Shown one piece after another: positions 1-4,741 of a stretch of 5,378 nucleotides of DNA. The notes under the pieces are model-generated. The model ran no database searches and had not been told where the DNA came from. It was given only the letters and a program-made list of their open reading frames with translations. The stretch lies in the NCBI GenBank assembly GCA_019090565.1, contig JAHRVS010000389.1, forward strand, positions 1 to 5,378, in the 5' to 3' direction. How positions within the stretch are numbered: the first letter of the stretch is position 1; each line of letters begins with the position of its first letter. The position numbers were made by a program, and so were the translations under genes. The DNA comes from Gammaproteobacteria bacterium (GTDB lineage Bacteria > Pseudomonadota > Gammaproteobacteria > Pseudomonadales > UBA3067).

Positions 1-932
1 AAATCAGGGAGTGCCATGGCGACCTTCATCTTGGCAATATGGCGCTTATCGATGGGACGGTGACTTTTTTCGATTGCATTGAATTTAATCCCGCCTTTCG
101 GTTTGTTGATGTGATCTGCGAATTAGCGTTTGTATTGATGGATCTCGAAAGCAGGGGGCTTTTTGTTGAAGCAAACCATGTCCTGAACACTTACCTTGAA
201 TACCGTGACGATTATGAGGGCTTGGCCCTGTTGAATTTTTACAAAGTCTATTTTGCCATGGTGAGAGCAAAAGTGGCTCTGATTCAATCGCAGGCAAAGG
301 GTGTGCCTTCTGAAACATTCGGCCACGATAAAATGCCCTTGTCGCAGCGTTATGTCGGTTTGGCTGAAAGGTATCTAAAACCACCGCATCGTTATTGCGC
401 GCTAATGCACGGTGTATCGGGTTCGGGAAAAACAACGGTTGCGCGCCAAATTTCGGCAAAAACCGGTGCGATTCAGGTTCGGTCAGATGTTGAGCGCAAG
501 CGCATCGCTGGGTTGTTGCCCAACGAGAAGAGTATCGACACGCTTGCTGATAGCATCTATACCAAGGCGTTCAGCGAGAAAACGTTCCGGCGTTTGGAAA
601 TCTTGAGCCAAACGGTTTTGGCGGCGGGCTATCCAGTGATTGTTGACGCAACCTTTTTATCTCGGAAAAGCCGCGCGCCGTTTGAAGCATTGGCTGCAGT
701 ATGTGGGCTGCCTTGCCACATTCTCAATACGGTGGCGAATGAGGTGAGCCTTCGCAAGCGCCTAGAAAAAAGAGAAAAGGAGGGAGGCGATGCGTCTGAG
801 GCAGGGGTCAAGGTGATGCTGGCTCAGTGCAAAAACTTAGAGGGCTTTAGTGAATCAGAACGCGAGCGGGTAATAACCATCTCCAGCGAGCATATTTTAA
901 TTGACGATATTGCAAGCGCATTGCAGCTGTAG
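1..932 (+). CDS. C-terminal part of an APH-like / P-loop kinase fusion protein (left-truncated by the window)
   Basis: The first complete codon is at 3 and the frame is open from the left edge, so the true start lies upstream; the ATG at 39 is internal. Just before it the frame reads ECHGDLHLGN, the Brenner-type catalytic loop of aminoglycoside-phosphotransferase-like kinases, and FDCIEFN follows as the likely metal-binding segment. A helical stretch leads to a second domain beginning near 390. Its Walker A motif GVSGSGKTT is encoded at 411-437, then comes a conserved RSDVERKR segment, and VIVDATFL around 634-657 is a Walker B-like strand. The C-terminus has the R-rich lid region typical of small predicted kinases. 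This order matches the known COG2187-COG0645 fusion (family knowledge). The protein is probably a cytosolic ATP-dependent phosphotransferase of unknown substrate; antibiotic resistance should not be assumed. The stop is TAG at 930-932. No partner gene is visible, and the next gene is on the opposite strand. Confidence 0.88.
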   Translation, partial: IRECHGDLHLGNMALIDGTVTFFDCIEFNPAFRFVDVICELAFVLMDLESRGLFVEANHVLNTYLEYRDDYEGLALLNFYKVYFAMVRAKVALIQSQAKGVPSETFGHDKMPLSQRYVGLAERYLKPPHRYCALMHGVSGSGKTTVARQISAKTGAIQVRSDVERKRIAGLLPNEKSIDTLADSIYTKAFSEKTFRRLEILSQTVLAAGYPVIVDATFLSRKSRAPFEALAAVCGLPCHILNTVANEVSLRKRLEKREKEGGDASEAGVKVMLAQCKNLEGFSESERERVITISSEHILIDDIASALQL

Positions 933-970
933 CAAGCAGGCACTTGTCAGGTGGTTTGTTTGATTATTTG

Positions 971-1006
971 GCCTTTGAAAAAGGCTTAAGGGTATTTCTG
1001 AAATAC
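971..1006. other. Two tandem short perfect hairpins after the kinase gene
   Basis: GCCTTT-gaa-AAAGGC (971-985) is followed six bases later by GTATTT-ctg-AAATAC (992-1006). Each is a 6-bp perfect stem with a 3-base loop, starting 39 bases after the stop of the upstream gene. Neither is followed by a proper T-run, so a factor-independent terminator is not demonstrated. They could mark or protect the 3' end of the upstream transcript. The rest of 933-1034 shows nothing recognisable. Confidence 0.35.
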
Positions 1007-1034
1007 ACTCTTCGCGCGACAGTTACGTTGAAAG

Positions 1035-1185
1035 GGGCAGCTTGAAGGGCGCAGACATGAAAGCCACGGACCTAAAAGACACGAAATAGCCCCGTACTCA
1101 AATCTTCGTGTGCGCCCTATATATTGTGGCTCGAATTATGGAGTGTCTTTGTTTTCAAATGGAAAACACTATTTTAGCGCTGCCC
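1035..1185 (+). repeat. Intergenic terminal-inverted-repeat element, copy 1 (151 bp)
   Basis: The ends GGGCAGC (1035-1041) and GCTGCCC (1179-1185) are perfect inverted repeats. A second inverted pair, AAAGACAC (1075-1082) and GTGTCTTT (1143-1150), brackets the centre. The central motif at 1094-1132 (starting GTACTCAAATCTTCG and ending TGTGGCTC) matches the centre of copy 3 at 32 of 39 positions and is in the same orientation. The right end also has ACACTATTTTAG, as in the other copies. It contains no plausible ORF, so it looks like a MITE-like or REP-like non-autonomous element. No target-site duplication is evident. The last base directly precedes the stop codon of the oppositely oriented DUF4404-type gene. 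Confidence 0.7.
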
Positions 1186-1458
1186 TTAAATACCGCTTTT
1201 ATTTAATAAGTCAGCGATCTCTCTGAGGATGCCCGTAAGTGTAGGGTGACTCTGTTCAAAATGAACAATAGACTCATCCAGTGCTATTGGCTGAAGTGTA
1301 TTGCCTTCGGTGTGGGCGTCATTGATATCTTTCATATCTTGATTGATTTTTTCAATCAATTGGATGCTTTTTTCGTCAAGTGCTTCTTCTGATTTGTAGT
1401 TTTTGAGTGCAAGGTGTAGCGTTTCGAGGGTTTTAGTCAGCTCTTTATTCTGGGTCAT
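1186..1458 (-). CDS. DUF4404 family small protein
   Basis: This is a 90-residue, probably cytosolic protein with no signal peptide or membrane segment. It is acidic and largely helical: an N-terminal amphipathic helix (TLETLHLALKNY), a middle section rich in E, D and K, and a C-terminal segment FEQSHPTLTGILREIADLLN ending KSGI. The ending 'FE-HP-L...L-D-L-K-GI' is what I recognise as the DUF4404 hallmark, and the length is normal for that family. The function is unknown, and no catalytic residues can be proposed. The ATG (complement of 1456-1458) is preceded by AGGA (complement of 1470-1473) at a somewhat long spacing of 11 bases. The gene is transcribed away from phoB. Its TAA stop (1186-1188) touches repeat copy 1, and its upstream DNA contains the solitary repeat end at 1529-1576. 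Confidence 0.8.
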   Translation of the reverse strand: MTQNKELTKTLETLHLALKNYKSEEALDEKSIQLIEKINQDMKDINDAHTEGNTLQPIALDESIVHFEQSHPTLTGILREIADLLNKSGI

Positions 1459-1528
1459 TATTACAGTTATCCTGAGTTTTTTGGTTCGGCGGCAACGGGC
1501 GCCCAGCAGTCAAAGTTTAGCAATTGCA

Positions 1529-1576
1529 GGGGCTTTCGTGACGCTATACTAGTAAATTTTTGTTTTAGCGTTGCCC
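1529..1576 (+). repeat. Solitary right end of the intergenic repeat family (partial copy)
   Basis: GGGGCTTTCGTGACG (from 1529) and TTTTAGCGTTGCCC (ending 1576) match the right-hand ends of the full copies. GGGGCTT lies 48 bp before the terminal CCC here, 48 bp in copy 2 (1769-1816) and 47 bp in copy 3 (4675-4721). The outer part TTTTAGCG-TGCCC is closest to copy 1. No central motif or left end can be found to its left, so it looks like a truncated remnant. It ends 1 base before the left end of copy 2. Confidence 0.55.
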
Positions 1577-1577
1577 T

Positions 1578-1816
1578 GGAGGCACCTCTAAAGATGCGCT
1601 TTTTACGTGATGGCTGTGTCACCGGTTAAGGCTCCTGCAAAACCGGCATACAGCACATAGTGTGCATAAGCGCCGTACTCGAATCCTTAAGTATGCCTTA
1701 TACACAACGGCTCTCGGCAATTGCGTTCTGCATTACTCTACCTCTTGCATCCATGCAGTCGTCCGTGCGGGGCTTCCTTGCTCTCACGTGAAAATCACTA
1801 TTTTTAGAGATGTCCC
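1578..1816 (+). repeat. Intergenic terminal-inverted-repeat element, copy 2 (239 bp, enlarged)
   Basis: The left end GGCACCTCTAAAGATGCGC...TTTTTACGTGA (1581-1610) is mirrored by the right end, whose complement reads GGGACATCTCTAAAAATAG...TTTTCACGTGA. This gives imperfect terminal inverted repeats of about 30 bp. The central motif (1675-1713, starting GTACTCGAATCC) matches copy 3 at 27 of 39 positions and shares the orientation of the other copies. Extra sequence on both sides of the centre makes it longer. It includes the small inverted repeats CCGGTT/AACCGG (1622-1627, 1641-1646), GCACA-tag-TGTGC (1653-1665) and TGCAT-cc-ATGCA (1746-1757). No ORF of note. It ends 60 bases before the first phoB Pho box. 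Confidence 0.7.
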
Positions 1817-1875
1817 TTAGATAAAATATAACTTGTGGGGTGGGCAATTCATAGTTTTTATCTTAAAAATTTGGA

Positions 1876-1893
1876 CTGTTATAAATGTGTCAC
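1876..1893 (+). promoter_or_regulatory. Pho box 1 upstream of phoB
   Basis: CTGTTAT-AAAT-GTGTCAC compared with the PhoB consensus CTGTCAT-(4 bases)-CTGTCAC: both heptamers match at 6 of 7 positions, with the correct 4-base A/T-rich spacer. This is the strongest Pho box in the window. It implies PhoB-dependent autoregulation of phoB-phoR, as known in other Gammaproteobacteria. No convincing -10 lies at the standard distance. Confidence 0.8.
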
Positions 1894-1919
1894 AATGTTG
1901 CTGTTCGGCGTGTTTTCAG

Positions 1920-1937
1920 CTGTCATGCGCTTGTAAC
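1920..1937 (+). promoter_or_regulatory. Pho box 2 upstream of phoB
   Basis: CTGTCAT-GCGC-TTGTAAC: the first heptamer is a perfect match and the second matches at 5 of 7. The box starts 44 bp (four 11-bp PhoB repeat units) after box 1, so both lie on the same helical face. It ends 41 bases before the chosen phoB start, which argues against the more upstream ATG at 1952. A weak -10-like TATTTT is at 1956-1961. Confidence 0.65.
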
Positions 1938-1978
1938 ATGCTGTTGTTTAGATGGTATTTTCTGCTACGGTGAAAAAT

Positions 1979-2677
1979 ATGGCTAGTTATAATGTGTTAA
2001 TCGTTGAAGATGATGTTGATATTCGTGAAATGTTAAAATTTTCGCTTGAGAAGGAAGGCTTTCATATAACGGAGGCCGAAGATGCTGAACATGCGCTTCG
2101 TTTGCTTGATCAACCGGGTATTGATGTCGCCTTAATAGACTGGATGTTGCCAGGCATGAGTGGGGTGGAGTTTGTGCGCCGCTTAAGACTCGATGACCAT
2201 ACTAAAGAGCTGCCACTGATTATGCTTACTGCGCGTGGCGAAGAGCGCGACAAGCTTCGGGGTTTTGATGTCGGCGCTGATGATTATATGACCAAGCCAT
2301 TTTCCCCCAGAGAATTGGTTGCGCGTATTCGTGCCGTTATGCGGCGGACCAGTAATAAAACCGATGCCTTCCTAACGGTGGGTGATCTTCAGCTTGACAC
2401 ACAAGCCCATCGCCTGGCTTTAGGTGGAGACCCCATTCATATCGGTCCTACTGAGTATCGCTTGCTGGAATTCCTAATGCGGCATCCTGAGCGCGTTTTT
2501 TCTCGGGAGCAGCTGCTGGATCGCGTCTGGGGGAGAAATGTTTATGTTGAAGATCGCACTGTCGATGTGCATGTGCTGCGCTTACGAAAACTGCTGGCGA
2601 AGCAGGGTTATGATAAACATATTCAAACCGTTCGGGGGGCAGGGTACCGTTTTTCCTCGGAACAAAACCCGCGATAG
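1979..2677 (+). CDS. phoB: Phosphate regulon response regulator PhoB
   Basis: PhoB is the OmpR-family DNA-binding response regulator that is phosphorylated by PhoR and activates the Pho regulon. The 232-residue product closely follows E. coli PhoB. The receiver domain (about 4-120) has the acidic pocket E10/D11, phospho-acceptor D54 in LIDWMLPG, T84 in MLTARGEE and K106 in TKPFSP. The winged-helix domain (about 130-228) has GPTEYRLLEF, HPERVFSREQLLDRVWG, the recognition-helix region NVYVEDRTVDVHVLRLRK and VRGAGYRF. The start at 1979 is preferred because MASYNVLIVEDD aligns with the known N-terminus and GGTGA (1969-1973) is a ribosome site 5 bases upstream. The in-frame ATG at 1952 lacks such a site and lies close to the Pho boxes. 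phoR follows after 104 bases, probably in the same transcript. Confidence 0.96.
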   Translation: MASYNVLIVEDDVDIREMLKFSLEKEGFHITEAEDAEHALRLLDQPGIDVALIDWMLPGMSGVEFVRRLRLDDHTKELPLIMLTARGEERDKLRGFDVGADDYMTKPFSPRELVARIRAVMRRTSNKTDAFLTVGDLQLDTQAHRLALGGDPIHIGPTEYRLLEFLMRHPERVFSREQLLDRVWGRNVYVEDRTVDVHVLRLRKLLAKQGYDKHIQTVRGAGYRFSSEQNPR

Positions 2678-2781
2678 GCTAAAATGAAGTTCATGCACAG
2701 AGCCTTTGTGCGGGATGGTTGCAAAATAAAGTGGCAGGCGAAGGCTGCTGATGGCATCGTTTTTTAAGAGCTGGAGATTGT

Positions 2782-4080
2782 ATGGGAAGCCCCTGGGCCC
2801 AAGAGGCCCTGCGTTTAGTTGTATTGTTGGTCTTGGGGGTATTCCTCGGAGGCCTCGCTGGTAACGTGCTATTGGGTTCGCTAATTGCAGCACTGGTTTT
2901 TAGTGGTTATCAATTACTGCAGATGCACCGCTTCGCGAAGTGGAGCGCTTCAAAAAAGAAAGTGGTGCTGAATCAAAAAGGGGGTTGGGGTGAGCTCTCT
3001 TATGAGTACTTGAAGTTACAAAAAAAGAGCCGTGCGCGTAAGAAAAAGCTGGGTAAAATCCTTAAACGATTCCGTGAAAGCACCCATGCCTTGCCTGACC
3101 CTGCTGTATTACTGAACTCTCGTGACGAAATAGAATGGTTTAATAAGGCTGCGGAGTTAATGCTTGGTTTGAATTACAAAGACCGAGGGCAAATAGTCTC
3201 GAACATTATTCGCGCACCTAAGTTTGCCGGTTTGCTGCAAAACAACAAAGGCAATGCCAGCTTAGAAATACGTTCTCCTGTGGATGATGCTAAAAGCCTT
3301 GAGTTGCGTTTGGTCGAATTTAAGAACCAGCGTTTACTGGTTGCCCGTGATACCACGCATATCCACCACCTGATGAATATGCGCCAGCAGTTTGTGGCGA
3401 ATGTGTCCCATGAGTTGCGTACACCTCTGACGGTGGTGCTTGGTTACCTTGAAATTCTGTCAGATGACGAGTCACTCGGTAAGGAATACCGCGAGCGCAT
3501 AGATAAAATGCTTAAGCCGGCCACGCGGATGAAAACTATTGTGGGTGACCTACTAACACTGTCTACATTGGATACCGCCGAGCCACCTTTGTTGGATAAG
3601 TGCCCAGAAGTGAAAGTAAGTGGGCTGCTTAATAGCTTGATGATTGACATGGAGCTATTAAACAGTGGTCGTCATGCCATTAAAGTCGATATTCAGTCGA
3701 ACTTGATGTTGAGGGCGGTTGATTCTGAATTGTACAGTGTTTTCAGTAACTTAATTAGCAATGCGATTAAATATACCCCAGATGGGACTCAAATAAGTGT
3801 TCGTTGGTACGAGGCTAATGGGAAGGCGATTTTTGAGGTTCACGATACTGGCCAAGGTATAGAGCAAGAACACTTACCCCGATTAACCGAGCGCTTTTAC
3901 CGTATAGATGTCGGGCGCTCAAGAGATAAGGGCGGCACAGGCTTAGGCTTAGCTATCGTCAAGCAGATTCTTCGTCGTCATGATAGTGAGCTAGAAATTT
4001 CATCCGAAGTGGGTCAGGGAAGTTGCTTTTCGTGTGAATTTCCTTCTCCAAGGGTGGTTTTTTCTACATCAAGTGATTGA
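2782..4080 (+). CDS. phoR: Phosphate regulon sensor histidine kinase PhoR
   Basis: PhoR is the inner-membrane kinase/phosphatase that receives the phosphate signal through the Pst transporter and PhoU and controls PhoB phosphorylation. The product is 432 residues, essentially the E. coli length. Hydrophobic segments at about 9-31 and 33-46 form the N-terminal membrane anchor with almost no periplasmic domain. A strongly basic linker follows (about 78-98, KKSRARKKKLGK), then a PAS domain (about 100-200, beginning ALPDPAVLLN). The HisKA domain carries H210 in NVSHELRTPLT. The HATPase_c domain shows the N box (N323, N327 in NLISNAIKYTP), G1 box DTGQGI (355-360), F box ERFYRID and G2 box GGTGLGLAIV (from 384). 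All catalytic motifs are intact. The start is preceded by GGAG (2773-2776) at 5 bases, and an in-frame TGA at 2749 excludes a longer start. Confidence 0.96.
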   Translation: MGSPWAQEALRLVVLLVLGVFLGGLAGNVLLGSLIAALVFSGYQLLQMHRFAKWSASKKKVVLNQKGGWGELSYEYLKLQKKSRARKKKLGKILKRFRESTHALPDPAVLLNSRDEIEWFNKAAELMLGLNYKDRGQIVSNIIRAPKFAGLLQNNKGNASLEIRSPVDDAKSLELRLVEFKNQRLLVARDTTHIHHLMNMRQQFVANVSHELRTPLTVVLGYLEILSDDESLGKEYRERIDKMLKPATRMKTIVGDLLTLSTLDTAEPPLLDKCPEVKVSGLLNSLMIDMELLNSGRHAIKVDIQSNLMLRAVDSELYSVFSNLISNAIKYTPDGTQISVRWYEANGKAIFEVHDTGQGIEQEHLPRLTERFYRIDVGRSRDKGGTGLGLAIVKQILRRHDSELEISSEVGQGSCFSCEFPSPRVVFSTSSD

Positions 4081-4117
4081 GCTGGGGGTTTATTTTTGCG
4101 CCCCTGTGGCTTTTATT
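4081..4117 (+). terminator. Weak candidate terminator after phoR
   Basis: GGGG shortly after the phoR stop can pair with CCCC at 4101-4104, extended by GC pairs across a bulge, and TTTTATTT follows at 4111-4118. The stem is only four continuous G-C pairs with a long T-rich loop, so this is a marginal call. A later T7 run (4157-4163) has only a distant 5-bp GAAGG/CCTTC pairing before it. Confidence 0.22.
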
Positions 4118-4230
4118 TCTATAGGTGAAGGGCCGGTCAATAACACTCATTCCTTCTTTTTTTAGACGCCATCGGTTCCGCATCGATTCTATATTGCTCC
4201 TTTCGTTCTTGGTAGGTTGTTGAAATTATG

Positions 4231-4330
4231 CTGACCTGGCCTTTATGACGTCAAGGTCAGGCTCAAATGCTGCGTGTCAGTGCTGCTTGTTTAGCGGCGG
4301 CCTTAATTTTGCCTTGTATCTAAGCCTGAC
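4231..4330. repeat. Overlapping alternative inverted repeats
   Basis: CTGACCT (4231-4237) is the perfect inverse of AGGTCAG (4254-4260), and the 16-base loop contains the palindrome TGACGTCA (4246-4253). The right arm overlaps GTCAGGCT (4256-4263), which is the perfect inverse of AGCCTGAC (4323-4330). The two pairings share bases 4256-4260 and exclude each other. The function is unknown. No T-run follows directly. Confidence 0.45.
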
Positions 4331-4370
4331 TCTTAGGTTTGATTAATGGGTTTGATTGATAGGTCTGAAT

Positions 4371-4440
4371 CAGCGAATTCCAACACCCTGCTAGTTAAGG
4401 GGTAGGGGGCGCCAACACGCTAAGGTGCTGGTATTCGCTG
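4371..4440. repeat. 17-bp imperfect inverted repeat (long hairpin) upstream of pstS
   Basis: CAGCGAATTCCAACACC (4371-4387) and GGTGCTGGTATTCGCTG (4424-4440) are inverses at 15 of 17 positions, around a 36-base loop. The loop contains CCAACAC (4412-4418), which can pair with part of the same right arm (GTGCTGG, 4425-4431, 6 of 7), so two hairpins compete. It lies 65 bases before the first pstS Pho box. The long arms make chance unlikely, but no known element is recognised. Confidence 0.6.
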
Positions 4441-4505
4441 TGCCTGGTGGCCATTTGACATAAATGCCTCCTCTAATAGCCCGTTTTTTCAGATCACTTT
4501 TCCCT

Positions 4506-4523
4506 TCGTCACAACTTTGTCAT
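4506..4523 (+). promoter_or_regulatory. Distal Pho box upstream of pstS
   Basis: TCGTCAC-AACT-TTGTCAT: the heptamers match the PhoB consensus at 5 of 7 and 6 of 7, with the standard 4-base spacer. It begins 53 bp before the proximal box. It probably adds PhoB molecules to the array at the pstS promoter, as is common for strongly induced pst promoters. Confidence 0.55.
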
Positions 4524-4558
4524 ATAGAACGTTCATACTTGCTGCGTTGACACGATAA

Positions 4559-4580
4559 GTGTTACAAAACTGTAACTTAG
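4559..4580 (+). promoter_or_regulatory. Proximal Pho box of the pstS promoter
   Basis: GTGTTAC-AAAA-CTGTAAC-TTAG: the heptamers match at 5 of 7 and 6 of 7, with an A-only spacer. The full 22-bp box ends 10 bases before TATAGT (4591-4596), the spacing known for E. coli PhoB-dependent promoters, in which the box replaces the -35 element. This placement is stronger support than the base matches alone. Confidence 0.72.
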
Positions 4581-4581
4581 T

Positions 4582-4721
4582 GGGCACCTCTATAGTCGCA
4601 TTTTCCTCGCGATAGCGTTGTCAGCTCTGCACTCGAACCTTCGTGTATGCCCTATATACTGTGGTTCTTGGTGTGGGGCTTCTTCGTTCTTACGAAAAAA
4701 GCACTCATTTTAGAGGCGCCC
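4582..4721 (+). repeat. Intergenic terminal-inverted-repeat element, copy 3 (140 bp), in the pstS leader
   Basis: GGGCACCTCTA (4582-4592) and TAGAGGCGCCC (4711-4721) are inverses at 10 of 11 positions. The central motif (4629-4667, starting GCACTCGAACCTTCG) includes the hairpin GTGTAT-gccct-ATATAC and matches copy 1 at 32 of 39 positions. GGGGCTT (4675-4681) and GCACTCATTTTAGAGG mark the right end, as in copy 2. It is the shortest copy and has no ORF. It fills nearly all of the gap between the proximal Pho box and the ribosome site of pstS, so it would be transcribed as the 5' leader. Confidence 0.72.
4591..4596 (+). promoter_or_regulatory. Predicted -10 box of the pstS promoter
   Basis: TATAGT matches TATAAT at 5 of 6 positions and sits exactly 10 bases after the 22-bp proximal Pho box. 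Transcription would start at about 4600-4605, giving a leader of roughly 140 bases. The hexamer lies within the left terminal repeat of element copy 3. The corresponding part of copy 2 reads CTCTAAAGAT. Confidence 0.6.
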
Positions 4722-4741
4722 TTTCTATAAAGGGGTTGAAT

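Larger units (their letters stand above)
4118..4505. other. Gene-free stretch between phoR and the pstS promoter
   Basis: I see no convincing protein-coding frame here on either strand. The stretch holds the inverted repeats at 4231-4330 and 4371-4440, which have their own entries. It also holds a 9-base direct repeat GGTTTGATT (4336-4344 and 4349-4357, period 13) and a bulged hairpin with arms GGC/ATTT and AAAT/GCC at about 4449-4468. On the - strand, AGGAGG sits 5 bases before an ATG (complement of 4459-4461), but that frame is only 13 codons long. Confidence 0.5.

Noticed and set aside
39..41. ATG at 39 as the start of the first gene
   Set aside because: The same frame is open to the left edge and encodes the ECHGDLHLGN catalytic loop directly before this codon, so the gene starts upstream of the window.
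85..811. Open frames on both strands overlapping the kinase gene in other frames
   Set aside because: They lie entirely inside a gene with recognisable motifs, and their translations look like arbitrary shadow sequences.
1524..1550. A + strand sigma-70 promoter (TTGCAG and TATACT) before copy 2
   Set aside because: The spacing is only 15 bases, the -35 is weak, it falls inside the solitary repeat end and there is no gene directly downstream.
1578..1816. Intact insertion sequence
   Set aside because: Terminal inverted repeats are present, but there is no transposase frame and no clear target-site duplication, so only a non-autonomous element can be supported.
1952..1978. Longer phoB product starting at ATG 1952
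   Set aside because: There is no ribosome site, the extra nine residues have no counterpart in PhoB, and the codon lies only 14 bases after the second Pho box, at or before the likely transcription start.
4371..4440. Integron attC site
   Set aside because: The overall shape (imperfect inverted repeat with a loop) is reminiscent, but no matching RYYYAAC / GTTRRRY core pair is present and there is no cassette or integrase nearby.
1035..4721. CRISPR array
   Set aside because: The repeats are far apart, 140-239 bp long, with inverted ends, not short direct repeats with regular spacers, and no cas gene is visible.
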